From contig CAMWGV010000001.1 of the NCBI GenBank assembly GCA_947173945.1, positions 82,747-146,746 on the forward strand: 64,000 nt of DNA. Reading direction: 5' to 3'. A model generated the notes under the pieces. That model searched no databases. It was not told the DNA's origin and was given only the letters and a program-made list of their open reading frames with translations. Below, one piece after another: positions 17,230 to 24,397 of this stretch. The stretch's first letter is position 1. The number at the start of each line of letters is the position of its first letter. The translations under genes were made by a program, and so were the position numbers. This stretch comes from an uncultured Lachnospiraceae bacterium. Its GTDB lineage: Bacteria; Bacillota; Clostridia; Lachnospirales; Lachnospiraceae.

Positions 17230-18045
17230 ATGGTAGTACAACACAACATGCAGTCTATCAACACTAACAGAATGTTGGGACAGAACGTTAAGGCAGTGAA
17301 GAAGTCAGTAGAGAAGTTATCATCAGGATACTCTGTAAACAGAGCAGCAGATGATGCAGCAGGACTCTCTATCAGTGAGAAGATGAGAAACCAGATTAGA
17401 GGACTTAACCAGGCTGTTAAGAACGCTGAGGATGGTGTATCACTTATCCAGACAGCAGAAGGTAACATGAACGAGATTCATAGCATCCTTCAGCGTATGG
17501 GTGAGCTTGCTACTAAGGCAGCTAACGACCCTAACGCAACAGAAGACCGTACAACAATCAAAGACGAGATGGATCAGCTTTATCAGGAGATTGATTCTAT
17601 TGCTTCTAAGGCAGCATTCAACGGCACTAAGCTTTTGAATGGATCATTCTCTGGCAAGCAGCTTCAGGTTGGTGCGGTTGCAGGTGAGAACATGTCTATC
17701 ACTATTTCTTCAATGAAAGCTTCTGATTTGCTTGGATCAGCTAACATTAAGGTTAGCTCACACTCAGCAGCTTCAAAGGCAATGAGTGCTATTTCATCAG
17801 CTATCAAGAAGGTTTCAGCTGCAAGATCACTTCTCGGTGCTAAGCAGAACAGACTTGGTTATACAATCAATAACCTTGAGAACTACTCAGAGAACTTGAC
17901 TTCAGCAGAGTCACAGATCAGAGATACTAACATGGCTACTGAGATGACTAACTACACTAAGAATAACATTCTTCAGCAGGCTGCACAGTCAATGCTTGCA
18001 CAGGCTAATCAGTCTACCCAGGGTGTACTTTCATTACTTCAGTAA
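17230..18045 (+). CDS. fliC: Flagellin, copy 1
   Basis: Filament subunit of 271 residues. ATG 17230 is chosen because AAGGAGG lies 7 bp upstream. The N-terminal D0/D1 part (VVQHNMQSINTNRMLGQNV, later SSGYSVNRAADDAAGLSISE) and C-terminal part (NYSENLTSAESQIRDTNMA, later QANQSTQGVLSLLQ) are standard. The middle has almost no variable domain, so the filament surface is mostly D1. The TLR5-contact stretch LQRMGELATKAAND (around residue 90) keeps the usual R and E. The likely substrate of the Maf enzymes downstream is Ser/Thr in the central region (SGKQLQVGAVAGENMSITIS, about 150-170). The protein is identical to copy 2. Confidence 0.97.
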   Translation: MVVQHNMQSINTNRMLGQNVKAVKKSVEKLSSGYSVNRAADDAAGLSISEKMRNQIRGLNQAVKNAEDGVSLIQTAEGNMNEIHSILQRMGELATKAANDPNATEDRTTIKDEMDQLYQEIDSIASKAAFNGTKLLNGSFSGKQLQVGAVAGENMSITISSMKASDLLGSANIKVSSHSAASKAMSAISSAIKKVSAARSLLGAKQNRLGYTINNLENYSENLTSAESQIRDTNMATEMTNYTKNNILQQAAQSMLAQANQSTQGVLSLLQ

Positions 18046-18061
18046 TCTAATTGCTGACAAT

Positions 18062-18097
18062 ATAAGTCGGTTCCATGTGAACCGGCTTATTTTGTTT
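18062..18097 (+). terminator. Terminator after flagellin 1
   Basis: ATAAGTCGGTTC (18062-18073) pairs with GAACCGGCTTAT (18079-18090), 12 bp with one G-U pair and a 5-nt loop, followed by TTTGTTT. It should make a short, abundant flagellin mRNA with some readthrough into the next gene. Confidence 0.88.
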
Positions 18098-18098
18098 C

Positions 18099-18127
18099 TT
18101 GTGTTTAATTTAATTATTTGATATTAT
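18099..18127 (+). promoter_or_regulatory. Weak sigma-A-like promoter before the 106-codon gene
   Basis: TTGTGT (18099-18104), 17 bp and TATTAT (18122-18127) form a possible promoter right after the flagellin terminator. The -35 match is only 3 of 6 in a very AT-rich stretch. The same sequence recurs at 19690-19718 in copy 2. Confidence 0.35.
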
Positions 18128-18158
18128 ATGCTTATAGTATTTTGGGTTTTATAAAAGT

Positions 18159-18479
18159 ATGGAAAGGAAAAGCAGTCAGGCTTTGATAGAATGCCTGCAG
18201 CATGGAATAAAAATGGATAAAGACAAATTAGAAAATTTGAAAAGTAATATGGAACAAATAGCGGATGTATTATATAGGGGAGATACTATGGACGGCATTG
18301 CCGGAATTAGTAATGTGCTTCCTGATATTGCGGATGCTGCATCGGACATGCCTGATGATGATTCAAGACAGGAATTGATTGATAATGCACTTGCACCGCT
18401 TCTTGAGGCGATGGAGCAGGGGGACGGAACTCTTATGGCTGATATTATAAGCTATGAGCTTGTTCCATTGCTAAAGTAG
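18159..18479 (+). CDS. Unknown 106-residue acidic helical protein, copy 1
   Basis: I do not recognise a family. The protein is acidic, predicted helical and soluble, with no signal peptide, membrane segment or Cys pattern. The N-terminal third is basic and polar (MERKSSQALIECLQHGIKMD), and the end (LLEAMEQGDGTLMADIISYE, then LVPLLK) is amphipathic. No clear ribosome site precedes ATG 18159; the inner Met at 18213 is an alternative. It sits between flagellin and maf1 in copy 2, and the same two-gene unit is repeated here. A role in flagellin handling or glycosylation is suggested only by this position. Confidence 0.65.
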   Translation: MERKSSQALIECLQHGIKMDKDKLENLKSNMEQIADVLYRGDTMDGIAGISNVLPDIADAASDMPDDDSRQELIDNALAPLLEAMEQGDGTLMADIISYELVPLLK

Positions 18480-18516
18480 TTGCTTTAATTAGCAAATATT
18501 AGGAGTAATTAAATGA

Positions 18517-18600
18517 TAAAATGATTGAAACGAGGATGTATAGATTAATAAAATCCTATAATGATTGACAAAGGCTTTACATTTGTGTATGATAGAGTCA
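18517..18600 (+). pseudogene. Mosaic scar of maf1 and fliT-like fragments
   Basis: After the maf start codon copy (ATGA at 18513-18516), positions 18519-18562 match 20522-20565 inside maf1 (codons 140-154) with 3 mismatches in 44 bp. Positions 18563-18600 match 16751-16788 in the fliT-like gene with 2 mismatches in 38 bp. At 18601 the sequence jumps to the counterpart of 17010. These are the remains of one maf copy and one fliT-like copy left by deletions within a larger tandem duplication. No functional frame remains. Confidence 0.88.
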
Positions 18601-18649
18601 GTAGTTAACGACTCTATGCTATATGACAGAAAAAAATAAAAAAAGGGGT

Positions 18650-18675
18650 TAAGTATTGGAAATGAATTCCGATAT
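18650..18675 (+). promoter_or_regulatory. Sigma-D promoter of flagellin gene 2
   Basis: Same TAAG-N15-CCGATAT elements as at 17059-17084 (here 18650-18653 and 18669-18675), so each flagellin gene has its own late promoter. Confidence 0.85.
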
Positions 18676-18681
18676 ATAAAA

Positions 18682-18820
18682 TGTAAGCAACAAGGAAAGA
18701 GTTACTTACAGATGAATATGGTAATATCTCTTCGGAGAATTACATAAAAACAAAATAACGCCGGCATGACCGGTAGTACATCTTGCAAGGATGCAAGATT
18801 ATATTCAAGGAGGAATTATT
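18682..18820 (+). promoter_or_regulatory. Flagellin 2 leader with CsrA-type hairpins
   Basis: Identical to the first leader. The GGA-loop hairpins are at 18683-18709 and 18782-18797, and the ribosome site AAGGAGG is at 18807-18813. The duplication therefore doubles the number of CsrA-binding leaders in the cell. Confidence 0.8.
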
Positions 18821-19636
18821 ATGGTAGTACAACACAACATGCAGTCTATCAACACTAACAGAATGTTGGGACAGAACGTTAAGGCAGTGAAGAAGTCAGT
18901 AGAGAAGTTATCATCAGGATACTCTGTAAACAGAGCAGCAGATGATGCAGCAGGACTCTCTATCAGTGAGAAGATGAGAAACCAGATTAGAGGACTTAAC
19001 CAGGCTGTTAAGAACGCTGAGGATGGTGTATCACTTATCCAGACAGCAGAAGGTAACATGAACGAGATTCATAGCATCCTTCAGCGTATGGGTGAGCTTG
19101 CTACTAAGGCAGCTAACGACCCTAACGCAACAGAAGACCGTACAACAATCAAAGACGAGATGGATCAGCTTTATCAGGAGATTGATTCTATTGCTTCTAA
19201 GGCAGCATTCAACGGCACTAAGCTTTTGAATGGATCATTCTCTGGCAAGCAGCTTCAGGTTGGTGCGGTTGCAGGTGAGAACATGTCTATCACTATTTCT
19301 TCAATGAAAGCTTCTGATTTGCTTGGATCAGCTAACATTAAGGTTAGCTCACACTCAGCAGCTTCAAAGGCAATGAGTGCTATTTCATCAGCTATCAAGA
19401 AGGTTTCAGCTGCAAGATCACTTCTCGGTGCTAAGCAGAACAGACTTGGTTATACAATCAATAACCTTGAGAACTACTCAGAGAACTTGACTTCAGCAGA
19501 GTCACAGATCAGAGATACTAACATGGCTACTGAGATGACTAACTACACTAAGAATAACATTCTTCAGCAGGCTGCACAGTCAATGCTTGCACAGGCTAAT
19601 CAGTCTACCCAGGGTGTACTTTCATTACTTCAGTAA
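18821..19636 (+). CDS. fliC: Flagellin, copy 2
   Basis: Encodes the same 271-residue flagellin as 17230-18045, and I saw no nucleotide difference. ATG 18821 follows AAGGAGG by 7 bp. Having two identical genes, each with its own sigma-D promoter and CsrA leader, should raise flagellin output rather than give filament diversity. Complete identity beside diverged scar sequence points to recent duplication of the core or to gene conversion. The gene is followed by a terminator, the second 106-codon gene and the intact maf1. Confidence 0.97.
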   Translation: MVVQHNMQSINTNRMLGQNVKAVKKSVEKLSSGYSVNRAADDAAGLSISEKMRNQIRGLNQAVKNAEDGVSLIQTAEGNMNEIHSILQRMGELATKAANDPNATEDRTTIKDEMDQLYQEIDSIASKAAFNGTKLLNGSFSGKQLQVGAVAGENMSITISSMKASDLLGSANIKVSSHSAASKAMSAISSAIKKVSAARSLLGAKQNRLGYTINNLENYSENLTSAESQIRDTNMATEMTNYTKNNILQQAAQSMLAQANQSTQGVLSLLQ

Positions 19637-19652
19637 TCTAATTGCTGACAAT

Positions 19653-19688
19653 ATAAGTCGGTTCCATGTGAACCGGCTTATTTTGTTT
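19653..19688 (+). terminator. Terminator after flagellin 2
   Basis: Exact repeat of the 12-bp stem and T-rich tail found at 18062-18097. Genes from 19750 on need readthrough or the weak promoter at 19690-19718. Confidence 0.88.
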
Positions 19689-19749
19689 CTTGTGTTTAAT
19701 TTAATTATTTGATATTATATGCTTATAGTATTTTGGGTTTTATAAAAGT

Positions 19750-20070
19750 ATGGAAAGGAAAAGCAGTCAGGCTTTGATAGAATGCCTGCAGCATGGAATA
19801 AAAATGGATAAAGACAAATTAGAAAATTTGAAAAGTAATATGGAACAAATAGCGGATGTATTATATAGGGGAGATACTATGGACGGCATTGCCGGAATTA
19901 GTAATGTGCTTCCTGATATTGCGGATGCTGCATCGGACATGCCTGATGATGATTCAAGACAGGAATTGATTGATAATGCACTTGCACCGCTTCTTGAGGC
20001 GATGGAGCAGGGGGACGGAACTCTTATGGCTGATATTATAAGCTATGAGCTTGTTCCATTGCTAAAGTAG
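19750..20070 (+). CDS. Unknown 106-residue acidic helical protein, copy 2
   Basis: Identical in translation to the gene at 18159-18479, with the same lack of a clear ribosome site. This copy lies 33 bp before the intact maf1 gene, the likely ancestral context. That the frame stayed intact in both copies while the maf and fliT-like copies were lost suggests either that it is useful or simply that it sits inside the homogenised core. I see no domain that would set its function. Confidence 0.65.
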   Translation: MERKSSQALIECLQHGIKMDKDKLENLKSNMEQIADVLYRGDTMDGIAGISNVLPDIADAASDMPDDDSRQELIDNALAPLLEAMEQGDGTLMADIISYELVPLLK

Positions 20071-20103
20071 TTGCTTTGATTAGCAAATATTAGGAGTAGT
20101 TAA

Positions 20104-21942
20104 ATGAATATATTTGATAGAAACTTAGAGGCACTTAAGATACATAATGAGGAATTATATGATTATTTGCAAAGAAATATAATAACAAATAGTGAGAATG
20201 TATGTGTAGAAACAGCGAAAAATGGAGAAAAGATAATAAAATCATATGGCATATATTTAAATTCGAGATATAATCCTTCAGCAGAAGCCCAAAAATATAT
20301 GCAGGATGAGATTCATCTTCCGGATGAAGCTGTACTTGTTATGTTTGGATTTTCAAATGGAGCATTTGCAAGAGAATTTTTAAGAAAAAATAATAAACAT
20401 ACATCCTGTATTGTTGTAGAACCGGATCCTGCAATTTTTATGCAGGTTATGCAAAATATTGATATAACAGACTTATTATCGGATAACAGGCTTCAACTTT
20501 TTATCTATGGAATAAATGATGAAATGCTTGAAATGAGGATGTATGGATTAATAAAATCCTATAATAAGAGCACAAATCAACACATAACGTTACCAAAATA
20601 TGGACAATTATATACAGAAAAACTTAATGATATGATTGATACTTTAAATGAACAATATGATAAACGTCAGGTGGAGTACAATACGGCAATTGGTAACGGC
20701 GCAAAAGGCTGTCGTAATACAATATATAATATGAGATTTCTTGAGGGCTGCAGGAGTATGGATGATTTTATTGGAAAATTTCCTGCAGATATGCCGGCTG
20801 TATTGGTTTCAGCAGGACCATCTTTGACCAAAAATGTTAATCTCCTTAAAAATATAAAGAATAGAGCATTTATAATGTGTACAGATAGAGCTTTTAATAC
20901 ACTTTCATCAATAGGTGTTGAGCCGGATATGATTATTGGGGTTGATTATGAAAAACCGGTAGAATTGTTTCAAAAAGAAAAATTAGTAAACATCCCATTT
21001 TTAGCAGATAAGGATTTCAATACAAAGGTATTGGAGTATTTAAAACCGAAAGATTTGATTTTTCTTGCAAATACTGACAGTATGTGGGGGAGATTATTTT
21101 CAAGTGTAGGAAGCACTTTGAAAAGCATTAATGCAGGAGGTTCTGTGGCAACGGTAGCAATAGGATGTCTTGCAAAATGGGGATTTAAAAAAATAATTCT
21201 CATAGGTCAGGATTTGGCTCTTACGGGGGAGAAGGAACATGCAGGAAATACTCACAAGGTATCGGAAGCCGAAATAGCAAAATGCAAATTTTTGGAAGAT
21301 ATAGATGGGAATATGGTTCCTGTAAGATATGATTTATTACTGTATCTTAGATGGATAGAAGACTTTGCTCTTAAGAATAGACATATAGAAATAATAGATG
21401 CGACTGAGGGCGGTGTCAAAAAAAAGAATACGTCTGTTATGTCATTCCAATCAGCAATAGATAAATACTGTATAAAGGATTATGATATAAGAGGAATAAT
21501 AGACAGAGTTCCAAGATTGTTCGAAGGAGATATGTACAAAAAGGTTGCTTTCGAATTGGAACATATGAGAGATAATATATTAGAATTCAAAAAAGATTTT
21601 AATAAGGTGATTGAATATTGTATTGATGCAGGCAGGATGCTGGCTGAAGGCAATTATGATATAAAGCGGCTTAGGGAAATCAATGATTTCATGGCAAATG
21701 TGGAGAATTCCTTCGTAAACTCTGAAGAATCAGGTTTTATCAATAAATTTATAGTGCAGGCAGAAGCTGACATGGCTGATGATTTTTATATTGAGGCGGA
21801 TAATGATATTGATGAGGCAATCAGATTGTATAATAAATCAGTGGCATATTATGAGAAAATAGTAAATGAGATACCGGAAATCATAAATATATTAGATGAA
21901 GCTATTGTCCAAATTGAATCTACGGCAAAGGAGAAAATTTGA
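20104..21942 (+). CDS. maf1: Maf flagellin glycosyltransferase (DUF115/MptE-like), paralogue 1
   Basis: Motility accessory factor, a cytosolic enzyme that moves a nonulosonic acid from its CMP form to Ser/Thr of flagellin. The 612 residues have an N-terminal Rossmann-like part (VLVMFGFSNGAFAREFL, IVVEPDPAIF; residues 77-112), the MptE-like core (MPAVLVSAGPSLTKNVNLL from about 230, later GGSVATVAIGCLAKWGFKKI and LIGQDLALTGEKEHAG) and a helical C-terminus. This is the most divergent of the four paralogues in the window and the one nearest flagellin. AGGAG lies 8 bp before the ATG. A pterin-kinase role, implied by the family name, is unlikely in this context. Confidence 0.92.
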   Translation: MNIFDRNLEALKIHNEELYDYLQRNIITNSENVCVETAKNGEKIIKSYGIYLNSRYNPSAEAQKYMQDEIHLPDEAVLVMFGFSNGAFAREFLRKNNKHTSCIVVEPDPAIFMQVMQNIDITDLLSDNRLQLFIYGINDEMLEMRMYGLIKSYNKSTNQHITLPKYGQLYTEKLNDMIDTLNEQYDKRQVEYNTAIGNGAKGCRNTIYNMRFLEGCRSMDDFIGKFPADMPAVLVSAGPSLTKNVNLLKNIKNRAFIMCTDRAFNTLSSIGVEPDMIIGVDYEKPVELFQKEKLVNIPFLADKDFNTKVLEYLKPKDLIFLANTDSMWGRLFSSVGSTLKSINAGGSVATVAIGCLAKWGFKKIILIGQDLALTGEKEHAGNTHKVSEAEIAKCKFLEDIDGNMVPVRYDLLLYLRWIEDFALKNRHIEIIDATEGGVKKKNTSVMSFQSAIDKYCIKDYDIRGIIDRVPRLFEGDMYKKVAFELEHMRDNILEFKKDFNKVIEYCIDAGRMLAEGNYDIKRLREINDFMANVENSFVNSEESGFINKFIVQAEADMADDFYIEADNDIDEAIRLYNKSVAYYEKIVNEIPEIINILDEAIVQIESTAKEKI

Positions 21943-24377
21943 TGGATTTCCCATATGATTATTTTCAGGATGAAGTAAAAGAAGGATTTTATGTATCTGG
22001 TCTGATAAAAAGAGCATGGGCAGCTCAGCTGGAAGTGCTAAATGAAATAGACAAGGTGTGTAAATTGCATAATATAAAATGGTATATAGATTCGGGAATA
22101 CTTTTGGGTGCCATTCGACATGGGGGATTTATACCATGGGATGACGATGTTGATATATGTATGTCAAGAGAGGATTATGACAAATTTATCCAAATTGCTG
22201 AAAACGAAATGCCAAAGGGATACATACTTTTGAATTATGATAAAGATGACTATGATAATCTTTGGTTACGTGTCACGAATGAAGACAAGATTGTATTCAA
22301 TAGAAGTTTTTTGGATAAGTATCATGATTGTCCATATGCAATGGGAATTGATATATTTCCATTGGATTATATGGCATCGGATGAAGAAACAGAAAGAAAA
22401 AGAGGGGAACTTGTGTCATTGCTCTGTTCTGTTACAGATGTTATTTCCGAAGAAAATAAATGTACAGAGGAAATAAAAAATATTCTTTCAGAAATTGAAG
22501 ATTTGTGTGATGTGAGATTTGACTATGAAATGGATATAAAAAAGCAACTATATATGGCCACAGAAAAAATTTTTTCGTTATTTGACAAAAAGGATGCCTC
22601 TTATGTAATTCATGTGCTTTGTTGGTATCAAAGTAGTAGAAGCCGCTATAAAATAGAGGATTATAGTAATAGTATGCTATATCCGTTTGAGACAACTATG
22701 TTACCGGCACCTATAAATTATCATGATGTACTTTCTTGCACATATGGTAATTATATGGAAACGAAAAAAGGAGGGGCAATGCATGATTATCCATTTTTTT
22801 TAAAACAGATGGATAAGTTTGAACAGGAATTAGGGAACAACTCGTATAATTATGTATTTGACGTACAGGATTTAAATCGAAATGAAGAATTAAAGAAAAA
22901 TGATGTGAAGTCAAGCGTGCATGATTTTCTAGGTATACTTGACAAAGCATATAGTATTATATTAAGGCTGCTAAATACAGAGGAGTATCCGGAATGCTTT
23001 GCTATATTGGAATCATGTCAAACAAGTGCAATAAATATCGGAGAGATGATAGAGGCTGTTTATGGAGAGGAGCATGTGTCTGTACGGGTGTTGGAAGAAT
23101 ACTGCGAATCAATATATGAAATTTATGAAGCCTTGTCTGAAGCTTTGATAACAAAGGAAGCTGCCAGTGAAGCACTTAAATGCATTACGCAAAAGGTAAA
23201 AAAAGAAATAACAAGTACGCTGTTAGAAAGAAGGGAAGTGGCTTTTTTACCTTTTAGGGCAAAGTATTGGGATGCTATGAAAAGCATATGGGAATGTGCT
23301 AGTATGGATGATACATATGATACATATGTTATACCTATTCCTTATTATGAAAAAACTGCTTTGGGGGAATTGGGTAATTTCTATTATGAAGGGAATGAAT
23401 TCCCTGATGATATGGTTATAACAGGATATGAAGATTATGATTTTGAAAAAAGGCATCCTGATATAATATTTATTCAGGTTCCTTATGATGAATATAATTA
23501 TACGTTAAGTGTAGAACCTTTTTATTATTCAAAAAACTTAAAAAAATATACAGATAAACTTATTTATGTACCTTTTTTTGAATTGAATGACAATTATGGT
23601 CAAAATTCATGCGAGAAGAAAACAATGGAGTTTTTTTGTAGGGTACCGGGTCTTGTGCATGCAGATAAGATTTTTGTACAATCGGAAGAAATGAGAGAAG
23701 CTTATGTAAATTGTCTTAGTGAATTTGCAGGAGAAGATACAAAAGACATATGGGAACAAAAAATATCAGGAATAGGAACACCTCTATCTGATGTGAAAAT
23801 TTTAAATTATGTGAAAGAAAGAAACGATATTCTTAAAAATCTTCCGGCAGATTGGAGAAATAAGTTATTTAGAAAAGATGGGACAATAAAAAAGATAATT
23901 CTGTGTGTTACAAGTGTTACATCATTTATAAATTTTGGTGAACAAGCAATAAAGGATTTGGAAACAACTTTTGATTTTATACAGACCAAAGCAGAAGAAG
24001 TATGTTTATTGTGGATGACGTATCCGATTACTCCGACTGATGCGGAAGGTAAGCCTTTACCTGTTCCGGCTATTCAGAAGCTGCTGGATAAGTATGAGAA
24101 GGAAGCTTGGATGCTCTATGATAAAATGGCGGATATTGGTAGAGGATGTGTACTTTGTGATGGTTACTATGGAGATCCATGTTGGGGTGGCCATAGATGT
24201 GAAATATTGGGGAAACCGGTAAGGTACATAAATTGTATAACAGAGACAAAAGGGATATCTGCTTTAAAAAGCATACAGGATTTTTGCGATGATGTTTTAA
24301 AATTTAATGGACAAGACACAAACGACATAGAAACAGGTGTTGGAAAGAAGATATGGGATGAAGCTTGTAAAAATTAG
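21942..24377 (+). CDS. LicD-type phosphotransferase fused to a CDP-glycerol phosphotransferase-like domain
   Basis: An 811-residue protein from ATG 21942, which overlaps the maf1 stop; AAAGGAG lies 8 bp upstream. The N-terminal domain has the LicD motif, from WYIDSGILLGAIRHGG to FIPWDDDVDICM (residues 47-74). LicD proteins transfer phosphocholine or a similar phospho-group from a nucleotide carrier to a glycan. Residues from about 430 (FLPFRAKYWDAMKSIWECA, later DIIFIQVPYDEYNYTLSVEP and YSKNLKKYTDKLIYVPFF) resemble a family often found in Clostridia near CDP-glycerol glycerophosphotransferases; this second call is less sure. Lying between two maf genes, it probably adds a phosphodiester or phosphonate to the flagellin glycan. 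Confidence 0.7.
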   Translation: MDFPYDYFQDEVKEGFYVSGLIKRAWAAQLEVLNEIDKVCKLHNIKWYIDSGILLGAIRHGGFIPWDDDVDICMSREDYDKFIQIAENEMPKGYILLNYDKDDYDNLWLRVTNEDKIVFNRSFLDKYHDCPYAMGIDIFPLDYMASDEETERKRGELVSLLCSVTDVISEENKCTEEIKNILSEIEDLCDVRFDYEMDIKKQLYMATEKIFSLFDKKDASYVIHVLCWYQSSRSRYKIEDYSNSMLYPFETTMLPAPINYHDVLSCTYGNYMETKKGGAMHDYPFFLKQMDKFEQELGNNSYNYVFDVQDLNRNEELKKNDVKSSVHDFLGILDKAYSIILRLLNTEEYPECFAILESCQTSAINIGEMIEAVYGEEHVSVRVLEEYCESIYEIYEALSEALITKEAASEALKCITQKVKKEITSTLLERREVAFLPFRAKYWDAMKSIWECASMDDTYDTYVIPIPYYEKTALGELGNFYYEGNEFPDDMVITGYEDYDFEKRHPDIIFIQVPYDEYNYTLSVEPFYYSKNLKKYTDKLIYVPFFELNDNYGQNSCEKKTMEFFCRVPGLVHADKIFVQSEEMREAYVNCLSEFAGEDTKDIWEQKISGIGTPLSDVKILNYVKERNDILKNLPADWRNKLFRKDGTIKKIILCVTSVTSFINFGEQAIKDLETTFDFIQTKAEEVCLLWMTYPITPTDAEGKPLPVPAIQKLLDKYEKEAWMLYDKMADIGRGCVLCDGYYGDPCWGGHRCEILGKPVRYINCITETKGISALKSIQDFCDDVLKFNGQDTNDIETGVGKKIWDEACKN

Positions 24378-24397
24378 GCTTTTTATGAGGGATTTTT

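Larger units (their letters stand above)
17010..18516 (+). repeat. Tandem duplication, copy 1
   Basis: Copy 1 matches copy 2 (18601-20107) with an offset of 1591 bp. By eye I found no difference from 17010 to 18486, about 1477 bp, covering the end of the fliT-like gene, promoter, leader, flagellin, terminator and the 106-codon gene. The last 30 bp have two mismatches (18487 A/G and 18508 A/G) and run into the maf start codon. Confidence 0.95.
18601..20107 (+). repeat. Tandem duplication, copy 2
   Basis: Counterpart of 17010-18516. It carries the promoter, leader, flagellin, terminator and 106-codon gene and ends in the intact maf1 start. It begins with the last 39 bp of the fliT-like frame without an upstream part of that gene. 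Confidence 0.95.

Noticed and set aside
17010..20107. Flagellin duplication as a simple assembly error
   Set aside because: The scar between the copies holds unique junctions and point differences that a duplicated contig would not create, though long reads would still be useful.
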